Assembly: GCF_007828955.1 (NCBI RefSeq)
Contig: NZ_VIVR01000001.1
Location: 1,240,001 to 1,304,000, forward strand
DNA from: Kitasatospora atroaurantiaca
GTDB taxonomy: Bacteria; Actinomycetota; Actinomycetes; Streptomycetales; Streptomycetaceae
Reading direction: 5' to 3'
Length of the DNA: 64,000 nt
A program made the position numbers and the translations under genes. Below, one piece after another: positions 9,559 through 16,916 of this stretch. Positions within the stretch are counted from its first letter, which is position 1, and every line of letters begins with the position of its first letter. The notes beneath the pieces are model-generated. The model had not been told where the DNA came from, did no database searches, and saw only the letters and a list, made by a program, of their open reading frames with translations.

Positions 9559-10461
9559 TCAAGAACGCCCTCCGGCGAGCCCGGACAGCGCCACGTACGC
9601 CTTCTCCCAGCCGGGCAGCGAGACGCGGCCGCGCAGCACCGACCCGGGATCCGCAGCGATCCGGCCGAGCAGCCGGTGGTAGATGCCCGCCATCGCGGCG
9701 GTGCAGGCGCGGCTGCGGCGGTCCAGCATCGGCAGCAGGCGCAGCCCCTCCTCGAAGGCGCGCTGGGCCCGCTCGGCCTCGAAGGCGATCAGGCCGGTGA
9801 AGTCCGCGCCCACCGGCGGCTCGGACAGCGCGAAGCCCTGCTCACAGCCGAAGCGGACGAGGTCCTCGGTCGGCAGGTAGGTCCGGCCGTTGACGGCATC
9901 CTCTCGCAGGTCGCGCAGGATATTGGTGAGCTGCAGGGCGAGACCCAGTGTGTCGGCGTACTCGGCACCCAGCTTCGGGTCCTCGCAGCCGTACACGCCG
10001 AGCGAGAGGCGGCCGATCGAGCCGGCCACGCAGCGGCAGTAGACCTTGAGGTCCTCGAAGGTCCGGTACTCGGCGCCCTTGAGGTCCATCTCCACGCCGT
10101 CGATCAGCTCGTCGAAGCCGCCGAGCGGGATCGGGAAGCGCCGGGCGGCGTCGGCCAGGGCGACCTTGATCGGGTCGGTGTCGTCCTCGCTGACGGCGCC
10201 GGCCCTGATCTCGTCCAGCAGCTCACGGGTGCGCAGCAGCTGCTCGGCCTTGCGCTCGGCCGGCAGGTCGCCGTCACCGATGTCGTCGACCCGGCGGGCC
10301 AGGGCGTAGAGCGCGGACATGCCGAGCCGCTTGGCCTCCGGGAGCAGCCGGATGCCGTAGCTGAAGTTGCGGGCCTGCAGGGCGGTGACCGCCTCGCAGT
10401 ACCGGTACGCCGCCATGACCGGAGCGGACGCCAGTGGTGATGCCGCCACTCGGGCGTTCAC
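9559..10461 (-). CDS. hpnD: Presqualene diphosphate synthase (HpnD)
   Basis: A 300-residue squalene/phytoene synthase-family protein. The two Asp-rich sites appear as ALARRVDDIGDGD (near residue 57) and LTNILRDLREDAVNGRTYLP, and the SYGIRLLPEAKR region is typical of HpnD. It joins two FPP molecules to presqualene diphosphate. The start is GTG at 10461, overlapping the hpnC stop by 4 bp (GTGA), with an AGGGAAG ribosome site just upstream. HpnD is distinguished from HpnC by its N-terminal AYRYCEAVT block and position. Confidence 0.93.
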   Translation of the reverse strand: MNARVAASPLASAPVMAAYRYCEAVTALQARNFSYGIRLLPEAKRLGMSALYALARRVDDIGDGDLPAERKAEQLLRTRELLDEIRAGAVSEDDTDPIKVALADAARRFPIPLGGFDELIDGVEMDLKGAEYRTFEDLKVYCRCVAGSIGRLSLGVYGCEDPKLGAEYADTLGLALQLTNILRDLREDAVNGRTYLPTEDLVRFGCEQGFALSEPPVGADFTGLIAFEAERAQRAFEEGLRLLPMLDRRSRACTAAMAGIYHRLLGRIAADPGSVLRGRVSLPGWEKAYVALSGLAGGRS

Positions 10462-11414
10462 CTTCCCTTCGCGAAGAGTCTCGCCGCCTTCACTGCGAGG
10501 CGGCGTTTGTCGGGCTTCGCCTGGTGGGCCAGGACGTCGTACCCGGCGGCCTCGATGGCCGCCAGGGCCGCGTACCCGCCCGCGGTGAATCCCGCCAGGA
10601 GCAGTCGGAGCCTCCCCCGAACCGTACCTACCAGCGGCGCGCCATGATCGAGCAGGGTCCGGGCCCGGTCGACCTCGAAGGCCACCAGCTCCCGCACCCG
10701 GGGGCTCGCGGTGGGCGCGGCCAGGTCGGCCTCGGTGACGCCGAAGCGCTCCAGGTCCTCGGCCGGGAGGTAGATCCGGCCTCGGCCGAGGTCCTCGGCA
10801 ACGTCCTGGAGGTGCTCGACCACCTGGAGCGCGCTGCAGACCGCGTCCGAGTACGCGACCCGCTCCGGGGTGGAGACCCCGGCGATCGACAGCACCAGCC
10901 GGCCGACCGGGTCGGCGGACAGCGTGCAGTAGCCGATGAGGTCCCGGTACGTCGCGTAGCGGGCGGTGGTCTGGTCGACGCGGTTGGCCTCGATCAGGCG
11001 GCGGAAGGGCTCGGGGGTGAGCGCGTGCTTGTCGACCAGCGGGACGAGGGCGCGCATCAGGGGGTGGCGAGGGGGCTCCGTGCCGTTGCCGAAGGCGCGG
11101 TCCAGGTCGCGCTCCAGCCCGTCCAGCAGGGCGAGGCGGAACTCGGCCTCGGCCTCGGTCGGCGGGCCGGGCGGGGCCGGAGGGGCGACGGGCACCTTGA
11201 CGCCCAGCAGGCGGGCCACCTCGGCGGGGTGGGCGAGGTCGCCGTCGCCGGCGTCGTCGATCAGCCGGGCGAAGCCGTAGACCGCCATCAGGTCGGCGCG
11301 CCAGGCGGCGGGCAGGAAGAACGGCGCGACCGGGAAGTTCTCCAGGCCGGCCTTGTCCAGCGTGTCGCCGTCTGTCTGGTTATCGGATTTGGCCGAAGCC
11401 GCCACTGCCGTCAC
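10458..11414 (-). CDS. hpnC: Hydroxysqualene synthase (HpnC)
   Basis: A 318-residue squalene/phytoene synthase-family protein. It shows ENFPVAPFFLPAAWRADLMAVYGFARLIDDAGDGD, the usual HpnC N-terminal region, and a second site at VVEHLQDVAEDLGRGRIYLP. HpnC converts presqualene diphosphate to hydroxysqualene. It is the first gene of the hopanoid operon, so the operon promoter should lie in 11415-11497, although I could not pick convincing -10/-35 boxes. A hairpin upstream separates it from the ABC ATPase gene. Confidence 0.92.
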   Translation of the reverse strand: MTAVAASAKSDNQTDGDTLDKAGLENFPVAPFFLPAAWRADLMAVYGFARLIDDAGDGDLAHPAEVARLLGVKVPVAPPAPPGPPTEAEAEFRLALLDGLERDLDRAFGNGTEPPRHPLMRALVPLVDKHALTPEPFRRLIEANRVDQTTARYATYRDLIGYCTLSADPVGRLVLSIAGVSTPERVAYSDAVCSALQVVEHLQDVAEDLGRGRIYLPAEDLERFGVTEADLAAPTASPRVRELVAFEVDRARTLLDHGAPLVGTVRGRLRLLLAGFTAGGYAALAAIEAAGYDVLAHQAKPDKRRLAVKAARLFAKGR

Positions 11415-11497
11415 TCCCCCGTTCTACACCGCTCCGGGCCATCGGCCCATATCGGACACGCGCCCGGCCACCCGCGCGCCACCTGCGCACAGCCGAA

Positions 11498-11532
11498 GGG
11501 CCGGTACCGGGCGTTGTGCCCGACACCGGCCC
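11498..11532 (-). terminator. GC-rich hairpin between the ABC ATPase gene and hpnC
   Basis: The 8-base arms GGGCCGGT and ACCGGCCC, with an inner GGGC/GCCC pairing, form a strong stem about 20 bp after the stop of the ABC ATPase gene. There is no U-tract, as is common in Streptomyces terminators. It may end the upstream operon so that hpnC starts a new one. Confidence 0.45.
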
Positions 11533-11551
11533 CCGAGGTCCGGCCGCCCGC

Positions 11552-12379
11552 TCAGGCGCGGTTGGCCTTCTCGTACTCCTTGACGACCTCGTCCGTGAGG
11601 CCGTCCATGATCAGCTCGCCCTTTTCGATCCAGATGGTCCGCTCGCAGGTGTCCCGGATCGCGTTGTTGTTGTGGCTGACCAGGAAGACGGTGCCGGCCT
11701 CGCCGCGCAGCTCGCGGATGCGGGCCTCGCTGCGCTTCTGGAACTTCTGGTCACCGGTGGCGAGCGCCTCGTCGATGAGCAGCACCTCGTGGGTCTTGGC
11801 CGCCGCGATCGAGAAGCGCAGACGGGCCGCCATACCGGAGGAATAGGTGCGCATCGGCAGGGAGATGAAGTCGCCCTTCTCGTTGATGCCCGAGAAGTCG
11901 ACGATCTCCTGGTAGCGCGACTTCACCTCCTCCGGGGACATGCCCATCGCCAGGCAGCCCAGGATGACGTTCCGGTCACCGGTGAGGTCGTTCATCAGCG
12001 CGGCGTTGACGCCCAGCAGCGACGGCTGGCCGTTGGTGTAGATGCCGCCCCGCTCGGTCGGCAGCAGACCCGCGATGGCCGCCAGCATGGTGGACTTGCC
12101 GGAGCCGTTCGAGCCGATCAGGCCGACCGCCTCGCCCTTGTACGCCGTGAAGCTGATGCCCCGGACGGCGTGCACCTCGCGAATGGAGGGCGAGCGCTTC
12201 TTGGAGATGATCCGGCTCAGAGCGGAGGTGGCGCTGCCCTTGCCGGAACCGGCGCCGTGCACCCGGTAGACGATGTGCACATCGTCCACGATCACGGTGG
12301 GGACTCGGGAGTCGGACTTCCCATGGCGTGCCATGTTCTGCGCTGCTCCTCGGATCTGGGTAGTTGCGATATCAGCCAC
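11552..12379 (-). CDS. ABC transporter ATPase, TagH-like (polysaccharide/teichoic-acid export type)
   Basis: A 275-residue ATP-binding subunit: Walker A GSNGSGKST, signature TYSSGMAARLRFS, Walker B EVLLIDEALATGD, and VSHNNNAIRDTC with the switch His. The ALATGDQKFQKRSEARI stretch and lack of a C-terminal domain place it in the TagH/Wzt-type group that exports cell-surface polymers with a two-subunit permease. Start taken as GTG 12379, which overlaps the permease stop by 8 bp and has GAGGAG upstream. An ATG at 12334 also has GAGGAG upstream and is a good alternative. It pairs with the permease at 12372. Confidence 0.88.
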   Translation of the reverse strand: MADIATTQIRGAAQNMARHGKSDSRVPTVIVDDVHIVYRVHGAGSGKGSATSALSRIISKKRSPSIREVHAVRGISFTAYKGEAVGLIGSNGSGKSTMLAAIAGLLPTERGGIYTNGQPSLLGVNAALMNDLTGDRNVILGCLAMGMSPEEVKSRYQEIVDFSGINEKGDFISLPMRTYSSGMAARLRFSIAAAKTHEVLLIDEALATGDQKFQKRSEARIRELRGEAGTVFLVSHNNNAIRDTCERTIWIEKGELIMDGLTDEVVKEYEKANRA

Positions 12380-13289
12380 GGCCGTACTGCTCCTCAGCCT
12401 TCCAGAAGAACAGGAATCCGATCAGCCCGGCGACCAGGGCCCAGCCGCCGGCGATCGCCCATACGTGGTGCGGAAGGGCTTCCTTGTTGTAGTGGTTCGG
12501 CATGAACCCGTAGCGGATCAGGTCCATGTAGATCGTGGCCGGGTTGATCGCCAGCAGCAGCTTGGCGAACGGCGGGAAGTGCTTGATCGCGTCCTGGATG
12601 CTGTACATGACGCCGGAGATGTACATCCAGGTGCGCAGCAGGAACGGCATCAGCTGCGCCATGTCGCTGGTCTTGGACCCGATCCGGGCCATCACCAGGG
12701 CGACACCGGTGTTGAAGAAGCACTGCAGGATCAGCGCCGGGATGACCAGCAGCCAGGTCAGGCCGGGCGGCTGCACGAAGAGGACGATGCCCACCAGGAC
12801 GACCATCGAGATCAGCAGCTGCTGGAGCTGGATCACCGTGAAGGCGATCGGCAGCGAGGCCCGGGGGAAGTGCAGCGCCCGGATCAGCCCGAGGTTGTCG
12901 GAGATGGCCCTGGTACCGGCCATCACCGCGCTCTGGGTGAACTGGAAGATGAACACGCCGATGCAGAGCCAGCCGATGTAGTCCGGGATACCGTCCCGGC
13001 TCTTCATCATCACGCCGAAGACCAGGTAGAACACCGCGCAGTTCAGCAGCGGCGTGAGCACCTGCCACACCTGGCCGAGCTTGGCCGTGGTGTACTGCGC
13101 GACCAGGCGAGCGGTGGCGAACGCCACGATGAAGTGGCGCCGGGCCCACAGCTGCTTCACGTACTGGGGCAGACTCGGCCGCTTGCCGCTCACCGTCAGG
13201 CCGTACTTGGCCGCGAGCTGCTTGGGGGTCAGGCTCGCGTCAGACCCCGCGGGCGCGGAGAGGCTGACGGAGTCACTCACTGTCGACAC
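12372..13289 (-). CDS. ABC-2 type permease, TagG-like
   Basis: A 305-residue membrane protein with about six hydrophobic segments after a cytoplasmic N-terminus, for example LLNCAVFYLVFGVMM, YIGWLCIGVFIFQFTQ, LLISMVVLVGIVLFV and a C-terminal VWAIAGGWALVAGLIGFLFF. The ARLVAQYTTAKLGQVWQVLTP entry and INPATIYMDLIRYGF resemble the TagG/Wzm ABC-2 permeases. With the overlapping ATPase it should flip a lipid-linked glycan or related polymer across the membrane. GTG start at 13289 with a weak AAGGA site. Substrate unknown; neighbours suggest a glycerol- or polyol-phosphate-containing lipid or polymer. Confidence 0.88.
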   Translation of the reverse strand: MSTVSDSVSLSAPAGSDASLTPKQLAAKYGLTVSGKRPSLPQYVKQLWARRHFIVAFATARLVAQYTTAKLGQVWQVLTPLLNCAVFYLVFGVMMKSRDGIPDYIGWLCIGVFIFQFTQSAVMAGTRAISDNLGLIRALHFPRASLPIAFTVIQLQQLLISMVVLVGIVLFVQPPGLTWLLVIPALILQCFFNTGVALVMARIGSKTSDMAQLMPFLLRTWMYISGVMYSIQDAIKHFPPFAKLLLAINPATIYMDLIRYGFMPNHYNKEALPHHVWAIAGGWALVAGLIGFLFFWKAEEQYGRG

Positions 13290-13378
13290 ATTCGTCCTTC
13301 ACGGGATCGGGAATCCGGCCCACTCCGGGGGAGCGGCTTGAACCGGGCGGATCCACAGGGATCACGGGGGATATTCCG

Positions 13379-13399
13379 GCCGGCAGCGGGACTGCCGGC
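13379..13399 (-). terminator. Short hairpin after the glycosyltransferase gene
   Basis: A perfect 8-bp stem (GCCGGCAG / CTGCCGGC) with a 5-nt loop starts 9 bp past the stop of the GT2 gene and before the ABC permease gene. It could be a weak terminator or an RNA-processing hairpin inside one long operon. Confidence 0.35.
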
Positions 13400-13407
13400 T
13401 GCTGCGA

Positions 13408-14295
13408 TCAGATGATTGGCGGTCTGCCCAACCTGGTCAATCGCCATACAGTACGCCATCGCATCGGCCGTCGCGGACCGCAGGGTTCGCGCCAACCTGC
13501 CCGGAAACCGCCCACCCAGGCCTTCAGCGCGTCACCGGACGGGCGGCGGGCCAGGGTGAGCAACAACCAGGTTCCCAAGTAGAGAGGCACCAACAGGCCC
13601 GGAAGGTTCCGTCGGGCCAGCCACACCCGGTTCCGGGCCACGTTGTGGAAGTACGAGGCGTGCCGGGCCGGGGAGGTGGTCGGGTGGTGAAGCACCACGT
13701 CGGCGCGGTAGTCGATCGACCAGCCGGCGTCCAGGGCCCGCCAGGCCAGGTCGGTCTCCTCGTGCGCGTAGAAGAACTCGCCGGGGAGCTGCCCGGCCTG
13801 GGTGAACACCTTGCTCCGGACGGCGCTGGCGCCGCCGAGGAAGGTGGTCACCCGGGAGGAGCGCAGCGGGTCGCTGGCCCGCAGCCGGGGCACGTGCCGG
13901 CGCTGGGTGACGCCGGTGTCCGGGTCGGCGATCCGGAAGCTGACGATGCCGAGCGCCGGGTCGGCGGTGAACGCCTCGCGGAGCAGCCGGGCCGAGTCCT
14001 TGCCGGGGAGCAGCCCGTCGTCGTCCAGGAAGAGGACGGCGTCCACCTCCTGGCCGTCCTCGCCGAACAGCTCGATGCCGACGTTGCGGCCGCCCGGGAT
14101 GCCGAGGTTCTCGGGGAGCTCGACGCGGCGGACGCCCTCCGGGAGCGGCGGCAGCGGGGCACCGTTGCCGACCACGGCGAGCTCGACGGCCGGGCCCTCC
14201 TGGTGGAGTACGGAGTCGATCAGCGCGTTCAGCTCGGCGGGGCGGTTGCCCATCGTGATGATGACCGCGCCCAGCCTGAAGTCGTCGGCGCTCAT
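13408..14295 (-). CDS. GT2-family glycosyltransferase
   Basis: A 295-residue GT-A fold enzyme: GAVIITMGNRPAELNALIDS at the N-terminus, PENLGIPGGRNVG, the metal-binding triad FLDDDGLLP near residue 95, and FFYAHEETDLAWRALDAG, the ED-like acceptor-side motif. A C-terminal LVPLYLGTWLLLTLA segment may anchor it to the membrane. Start ATG 14295 overlaps the preceding stop by 4 bp (ATGA). It probably adds a sugar to the polyol/lipid made by the neighbouring genes; donor and acceptor cannot be read from sequence. Confidence 0.85.
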   Translation of the reverse strand: MSADDFRLGAVIITMGNRPAELNALIDSVLHQEGPAVELAVVGNGAPLPPLPEGVRRVELPENLGIPGGRNVGIELFGEDGQEVDAVLFLDDDGLLPGKDSARLLREAFTADPALGIVSFRIADPDTGVTQRRHVPRLRASDPLRSSRVTTFLGGASAVRSKVFTQAGQLPGEFFYAHEETDLAWRALDAGWSIDYRADVVLHHPTTSPARHASYFHNVARNRVWLARRNLPGLLVPLYLGTWLLLTLARRPSGDALKAWVGGFRAGWREPCGPRRPMRWRTVWRLTRLGRPPII

Positions 14296-15134
14296 CGGAG
14301 CCTGCTGGAGAGGACGATGCTGAGCAGGTGCAGGACCGTCTGCAGCATGGCGATGGCGGCCAGCACGACCACCGCGAGGCGGGTGAAGAACAGCTCGCCC
14401 TGCACGGCGTCCGCGATCCCGGCGGCCAGGATGAACAGCGAGGCCTCGACGGCGCCGACCAGGCGGTGGAACTTCAGGAGGGAGGCCGCCTTGCGGGCCT
14501 TGGCGACACCCGCGGAGCGGGGCACCGAGGCGCTGTCCTCGACGGCCGTCAGGCCGCTGCGGGCGCGGGCCACGTCGACCAGGTCGGTCTCGGACTTGAT
14601 CAGGATCGCGCCGAGCGCCGCCAGGGTGCCCAGGAAGGCCCACTGCCAGGCCGAGGTGGTGCCCTCCTGGTGGAAGAGGTCGCTGGCCCGCAGGCCGAGG
14701 CCGGTGAGCAGCGCGGCCTCGGACATGTAGTGGCCGACCCGGTCCAGGTAGACCCCGGTGAGCGAGGTCTGGCGGCGCCAGCGGGCGACCTCGCCGTCCA
14801 CGCAGTCGAGCAGCAGGTAGACCTGGATCAGGAACGCCCCGAGGACGGCGCCCGCCAGGCCGGGGATGACCAGCGCGGCGCCGGCCAGGATCCCGGTGAA
14901 CATCATCAGGTAGGTCAGGCCGTTGGGCGTGATCACCGTCACGGTGGAGAGCACCCGGGTGATCCGCAGCGAGATGCTCCGCATGTACCAGCGCCCGGCC
15001 CAGTGCTCCGCACTGCGGCGCTGGAGCATCCCCTCCGGGTGGATGACGGCCCGCAGCTCCTCGATCGAGGGACGGACCGTGAGGTCGACCGCGGGGCTCT
15101 GGCCCTGGCGGTCAGCTGTTGACGGCTTTGACAT
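14292..15134 (-). CDS. CDP-alcohol phosphatidyltransferase family membrane protein
   Basis: A 280-residue integral membrane enzyme with the CDP-alcohol transferase motif LDCVDGEVARWRRQ...GVYLDRVGH. Three of the four metal/substrate Asp residues are present; the last position of the usual D-x3-D is His, which is unusual. Several hydrophobic helices flank the motif. It should join a phospho-alcohol from a CDP carrier to a lipid or polyol acceptor. Start ATG 15134 (MSKPSTADRQ) overlaps the preceding gene by 23 bp; a TTG at 15185 is less likely. Confidence 0.82.
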   Translation of the reverse strand: MSKPSTADRQGQSPAVDLTVRPSIEELRAVIHPEGMLQRRSAEHWAGRWYMRSISLRITRVLSTVTVITPNGLTYLMMFTGILAGAALVIPGLAGAVLGAFLIQVYLLLDCVDGEVARWRRQTSLTGVYLDRVGHYMSEAALLTGLGLRASDLFHQEGTTSAWQWAFLGTLAALGAILIKSETDLVDVARARSGLTAVEDSASVPRSAGVAKARKAASLLKFHRLVGAVEASLFILAAGIADAVQGELFFTRLAVVVLAAIAMLQTVLHLLSIVLSSRLR

Positions 15135-16173
15135 AGTCGGCGTACGCGTCCCTGATGTCCGATGGGGAGAGGTCGAGGTGTTCAAGGATGGTGAAGCGGC
15201 CCGGGCGGGTGTTCGGAGCGTAGTGCACCGCCTCGGTGAACTCCGCCTCGGTGAAGCCGATCTGAGCTGCGGTCACCGGCAGGCCGTGGCTCGTCAGACG
15301 GTCCACGATCAGGCCGGTCAGCTCGCGCTCGCCCCGCAGGAAGCTGGCGAAGGCGGCACCGAGGCCGACCTGCTCGCCGTGCTGGGCGGACCGCTTGGGG
15401 TACAGCACGTCCAGGGCATGCGAGATCTCGTGGCAGGCACCCGACGAGGGCCGCGTGCTGCCCGCGATGTTCATCGCGATGCCGGACAGTACCAGGGCCT
15501 CCGCGAGCGCCGTGAGGAGGTCCTGGTCCTCGAGGCTGCCCGGGTGGCGGAGCAGGTTCTCGCCGGCCGAGCGGGCCATCGCGACGGCGAGGCCGTCGAC
15601 CGGCTCACCCGTGACGGTCTGGGAGAGCTCCCAGTCCGCGCAGGCGGAGATGTTCGAGATGACGTCGCCTATGCCGGCCGCCACGAAGCGCTTGGGTGCC
15701 TCGCGGATGACGTCGAGGTCGACCACGATCCCGATCGGGCTGGGCACCCCGTAGGAGCCCCGGCCGGCGTCGTTGTCGAGGGTCGAGACGGGCGAGCAGA
15801 TGCCGTCGTGGGCCAGGTTGGTCGCCACCGCGACGAGCGGCAGGCCGACCCGGGCGGCGGCGTACTTGGCCGCGTCGATGATCTTGCCGCCACCGAGGCC
15901 GACGAGGGCGTCGAAGTGGCCCGCCCGCATCTGGTCCGCGAGACGTACGGCACTGTCGAGGCTGCCGTCGGCGACCTCGTACCACTCGGCGCCCGGGAGC
16001 AGCGGTTCCAGCCGCTCCCGGAGCACCGTGCCGGAGCCGTTGCTGATCGCCACCGCGATCCGGCCGGAGGCGGACAGGCGCTGGTCGGCGAGGATGCCGC
16101 CGAGCGCGTCCAGGGCCCCGGACCGGATCTCGACGAAGACCGGCGACGGGACCAGCCGGGTCAGTACTGGCAC
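15112..16173 (-). CDS. Glycerol-1-phosphate dehydrogenase-like / iron-type alcohol dehydrogenase
   Basis: A 353-residue protein of the DHQS-like dehydrogenase fold. The NAD(P)-binding motif GLGGGKIIDAAKYAA lies near residue 92; TNLAHDGICSPVS, GIGDVISN and the metal ligands in HEISHALD and QHGEQVGLGAAF match the archaeal G1PDH (EgsA)/AraM group. Such enzymes reduce dihydroxyacetone phosphate to sn-glycerol-1-phosphate. Next to a nucleotidyltransferase and two CDP-alcohol transferases, it probably makes the polyol phosphate that is activated with CTP. GTG start at 16173, overlapping the nucleotidyltransferase end by 13 bp. Confidence 0.8.
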   Translation of the reverse strand: MPVLTRLVPSPVFVEIRSGALDALGGILADQRLSASGRIAVAISNGSGTVLRERLEPLLPGAEWYEVADGSLDSAVRLADQMRAGHFDALVGLGGGKIIDAAKYAAARVGLPLVAVATNLAHDGICSPVSTLDNDAGRGSYGVPSPIGIVVDLDVIREAPKRFVAAGIGDVISNISACADWELSQTVTGEPVDGLAVAMARSAGENLLRHPGSLEDQDLLTALAEALVLSGIAMNIAGSTRPSSGACHEISHALDVLYPKRSAQHGEQVGLGAAFASFLRGERELTGLIVDRLTSHGLPVTAAQIGFTEAEFTEAVHYAPNTRPGRFTILEHLDLSPSDIRDAYADYVKAVNS

Positions 16174-16916
16174 GCGATCTCCCGCGCCTTGGAGAGGTCG
16201 TCGTGGTTGTCGACCTCGACCCAGGAGACCTGGCCGATGGGCTGCACGTCGATGCGCAGGCCGCGGTTGACCATCTCCTGATAGCCGTCCTCGTAGTACA
16301 GCTGCGGGTCGCGCTCGAAGGTCGCCTGCAGGGCACTCGCCAGGTCGTCCTTGGCGGACGGGTTGATGATCGTCACACCGATGTACTCGCCGGTCGCGTC
16401 GGCCGGGTCCATCAGCTTGGTGATCTTCCGCATGCCGGTGACCGGGTCGACGACGACCTTCATCTCCTCGTCGGCCAGCTTCTTCACCGTGTCGAGGGCG
16501 AGCAGGATGCCGGGGGCGTTGCCCTCCTTTATCCGCCGGTCGTTGCCGTCCAGCATGGTGCGCTGCACCGAGGCCGGGTGCACGGTGTCGCCGTTGGCGA
16601 GCAGCAGGCCCTCGCCGAAGAGGTCACGGGCGCACCACAGGGAGTAGGCGTTGTTCCACTCCTCGGCCTTGTCGTTCTCGACCAGGGTGAGCTTGACGCC
16701 GTACTTCTGCTCCAGGGCGTCCTTGCGGTCGTACACCGCCTCCTTGCGGTAGCCCACCACGATGGCGGCCTCTCGCAGGCCCACCTCGGCGAAGTTGCCG
16801 AGGGTGAGGTCCAGGACGGTCCGCTCCCCGTCGACCGGCACCAGCGCCTTCGGCAGGGTGTCGGTGTACGGGCGCAGCCGGCGGCCGGCGCCGGCTGCAA
16901 GAACGAGGCCGATCAT
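16161..16916 (-). CDS. Nucleotidyltransferase (CDP-/NDP-alcohol or sugar synthase type)
   Basis: A 251-residue NTP_transferase protein with the N-terminal signature GLVLAAGAGRRLRPYTDTLPKAL, the Lys-containing PKALVPV, a GEGLLLANGDTVHP metal/phosphate segment and VSWVEVDNHDDLSKA at the C-terminus. This arrangement resembles inositol-1-phosphate or phosphocholine cytidylyltransferases. It likely activates a polyol phosphate, perhaps the product of the adjacent dehydrogenase, for the CDP-alcohol transferases. ATG 16916 overlaps the preceding stop by 4 bp (ATGA). Confidence 0.83.
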   Translation of the reverse strand: MIGLVLAAGAGRRLRPYTDTLPKALVPVDGERTVLDLTLGNFAEVGLREAAIVVGYRKEAVYDRKDALEQKYGVKLTLVENDKAEEWNNAYSLWCARDLFGEGLLLANGDTVHPASVQRTMLDGNDRRIKEGNAPGILLALDTVKKLADEEMKVVVDPVTGMRKITKLMDPADATGEYIGVTIINPSAKDDLASALQATFERDPQLYYEDGYQEMVNRGLRIDVQPIGQVSWVEVDNHDDLSKAREIACQY

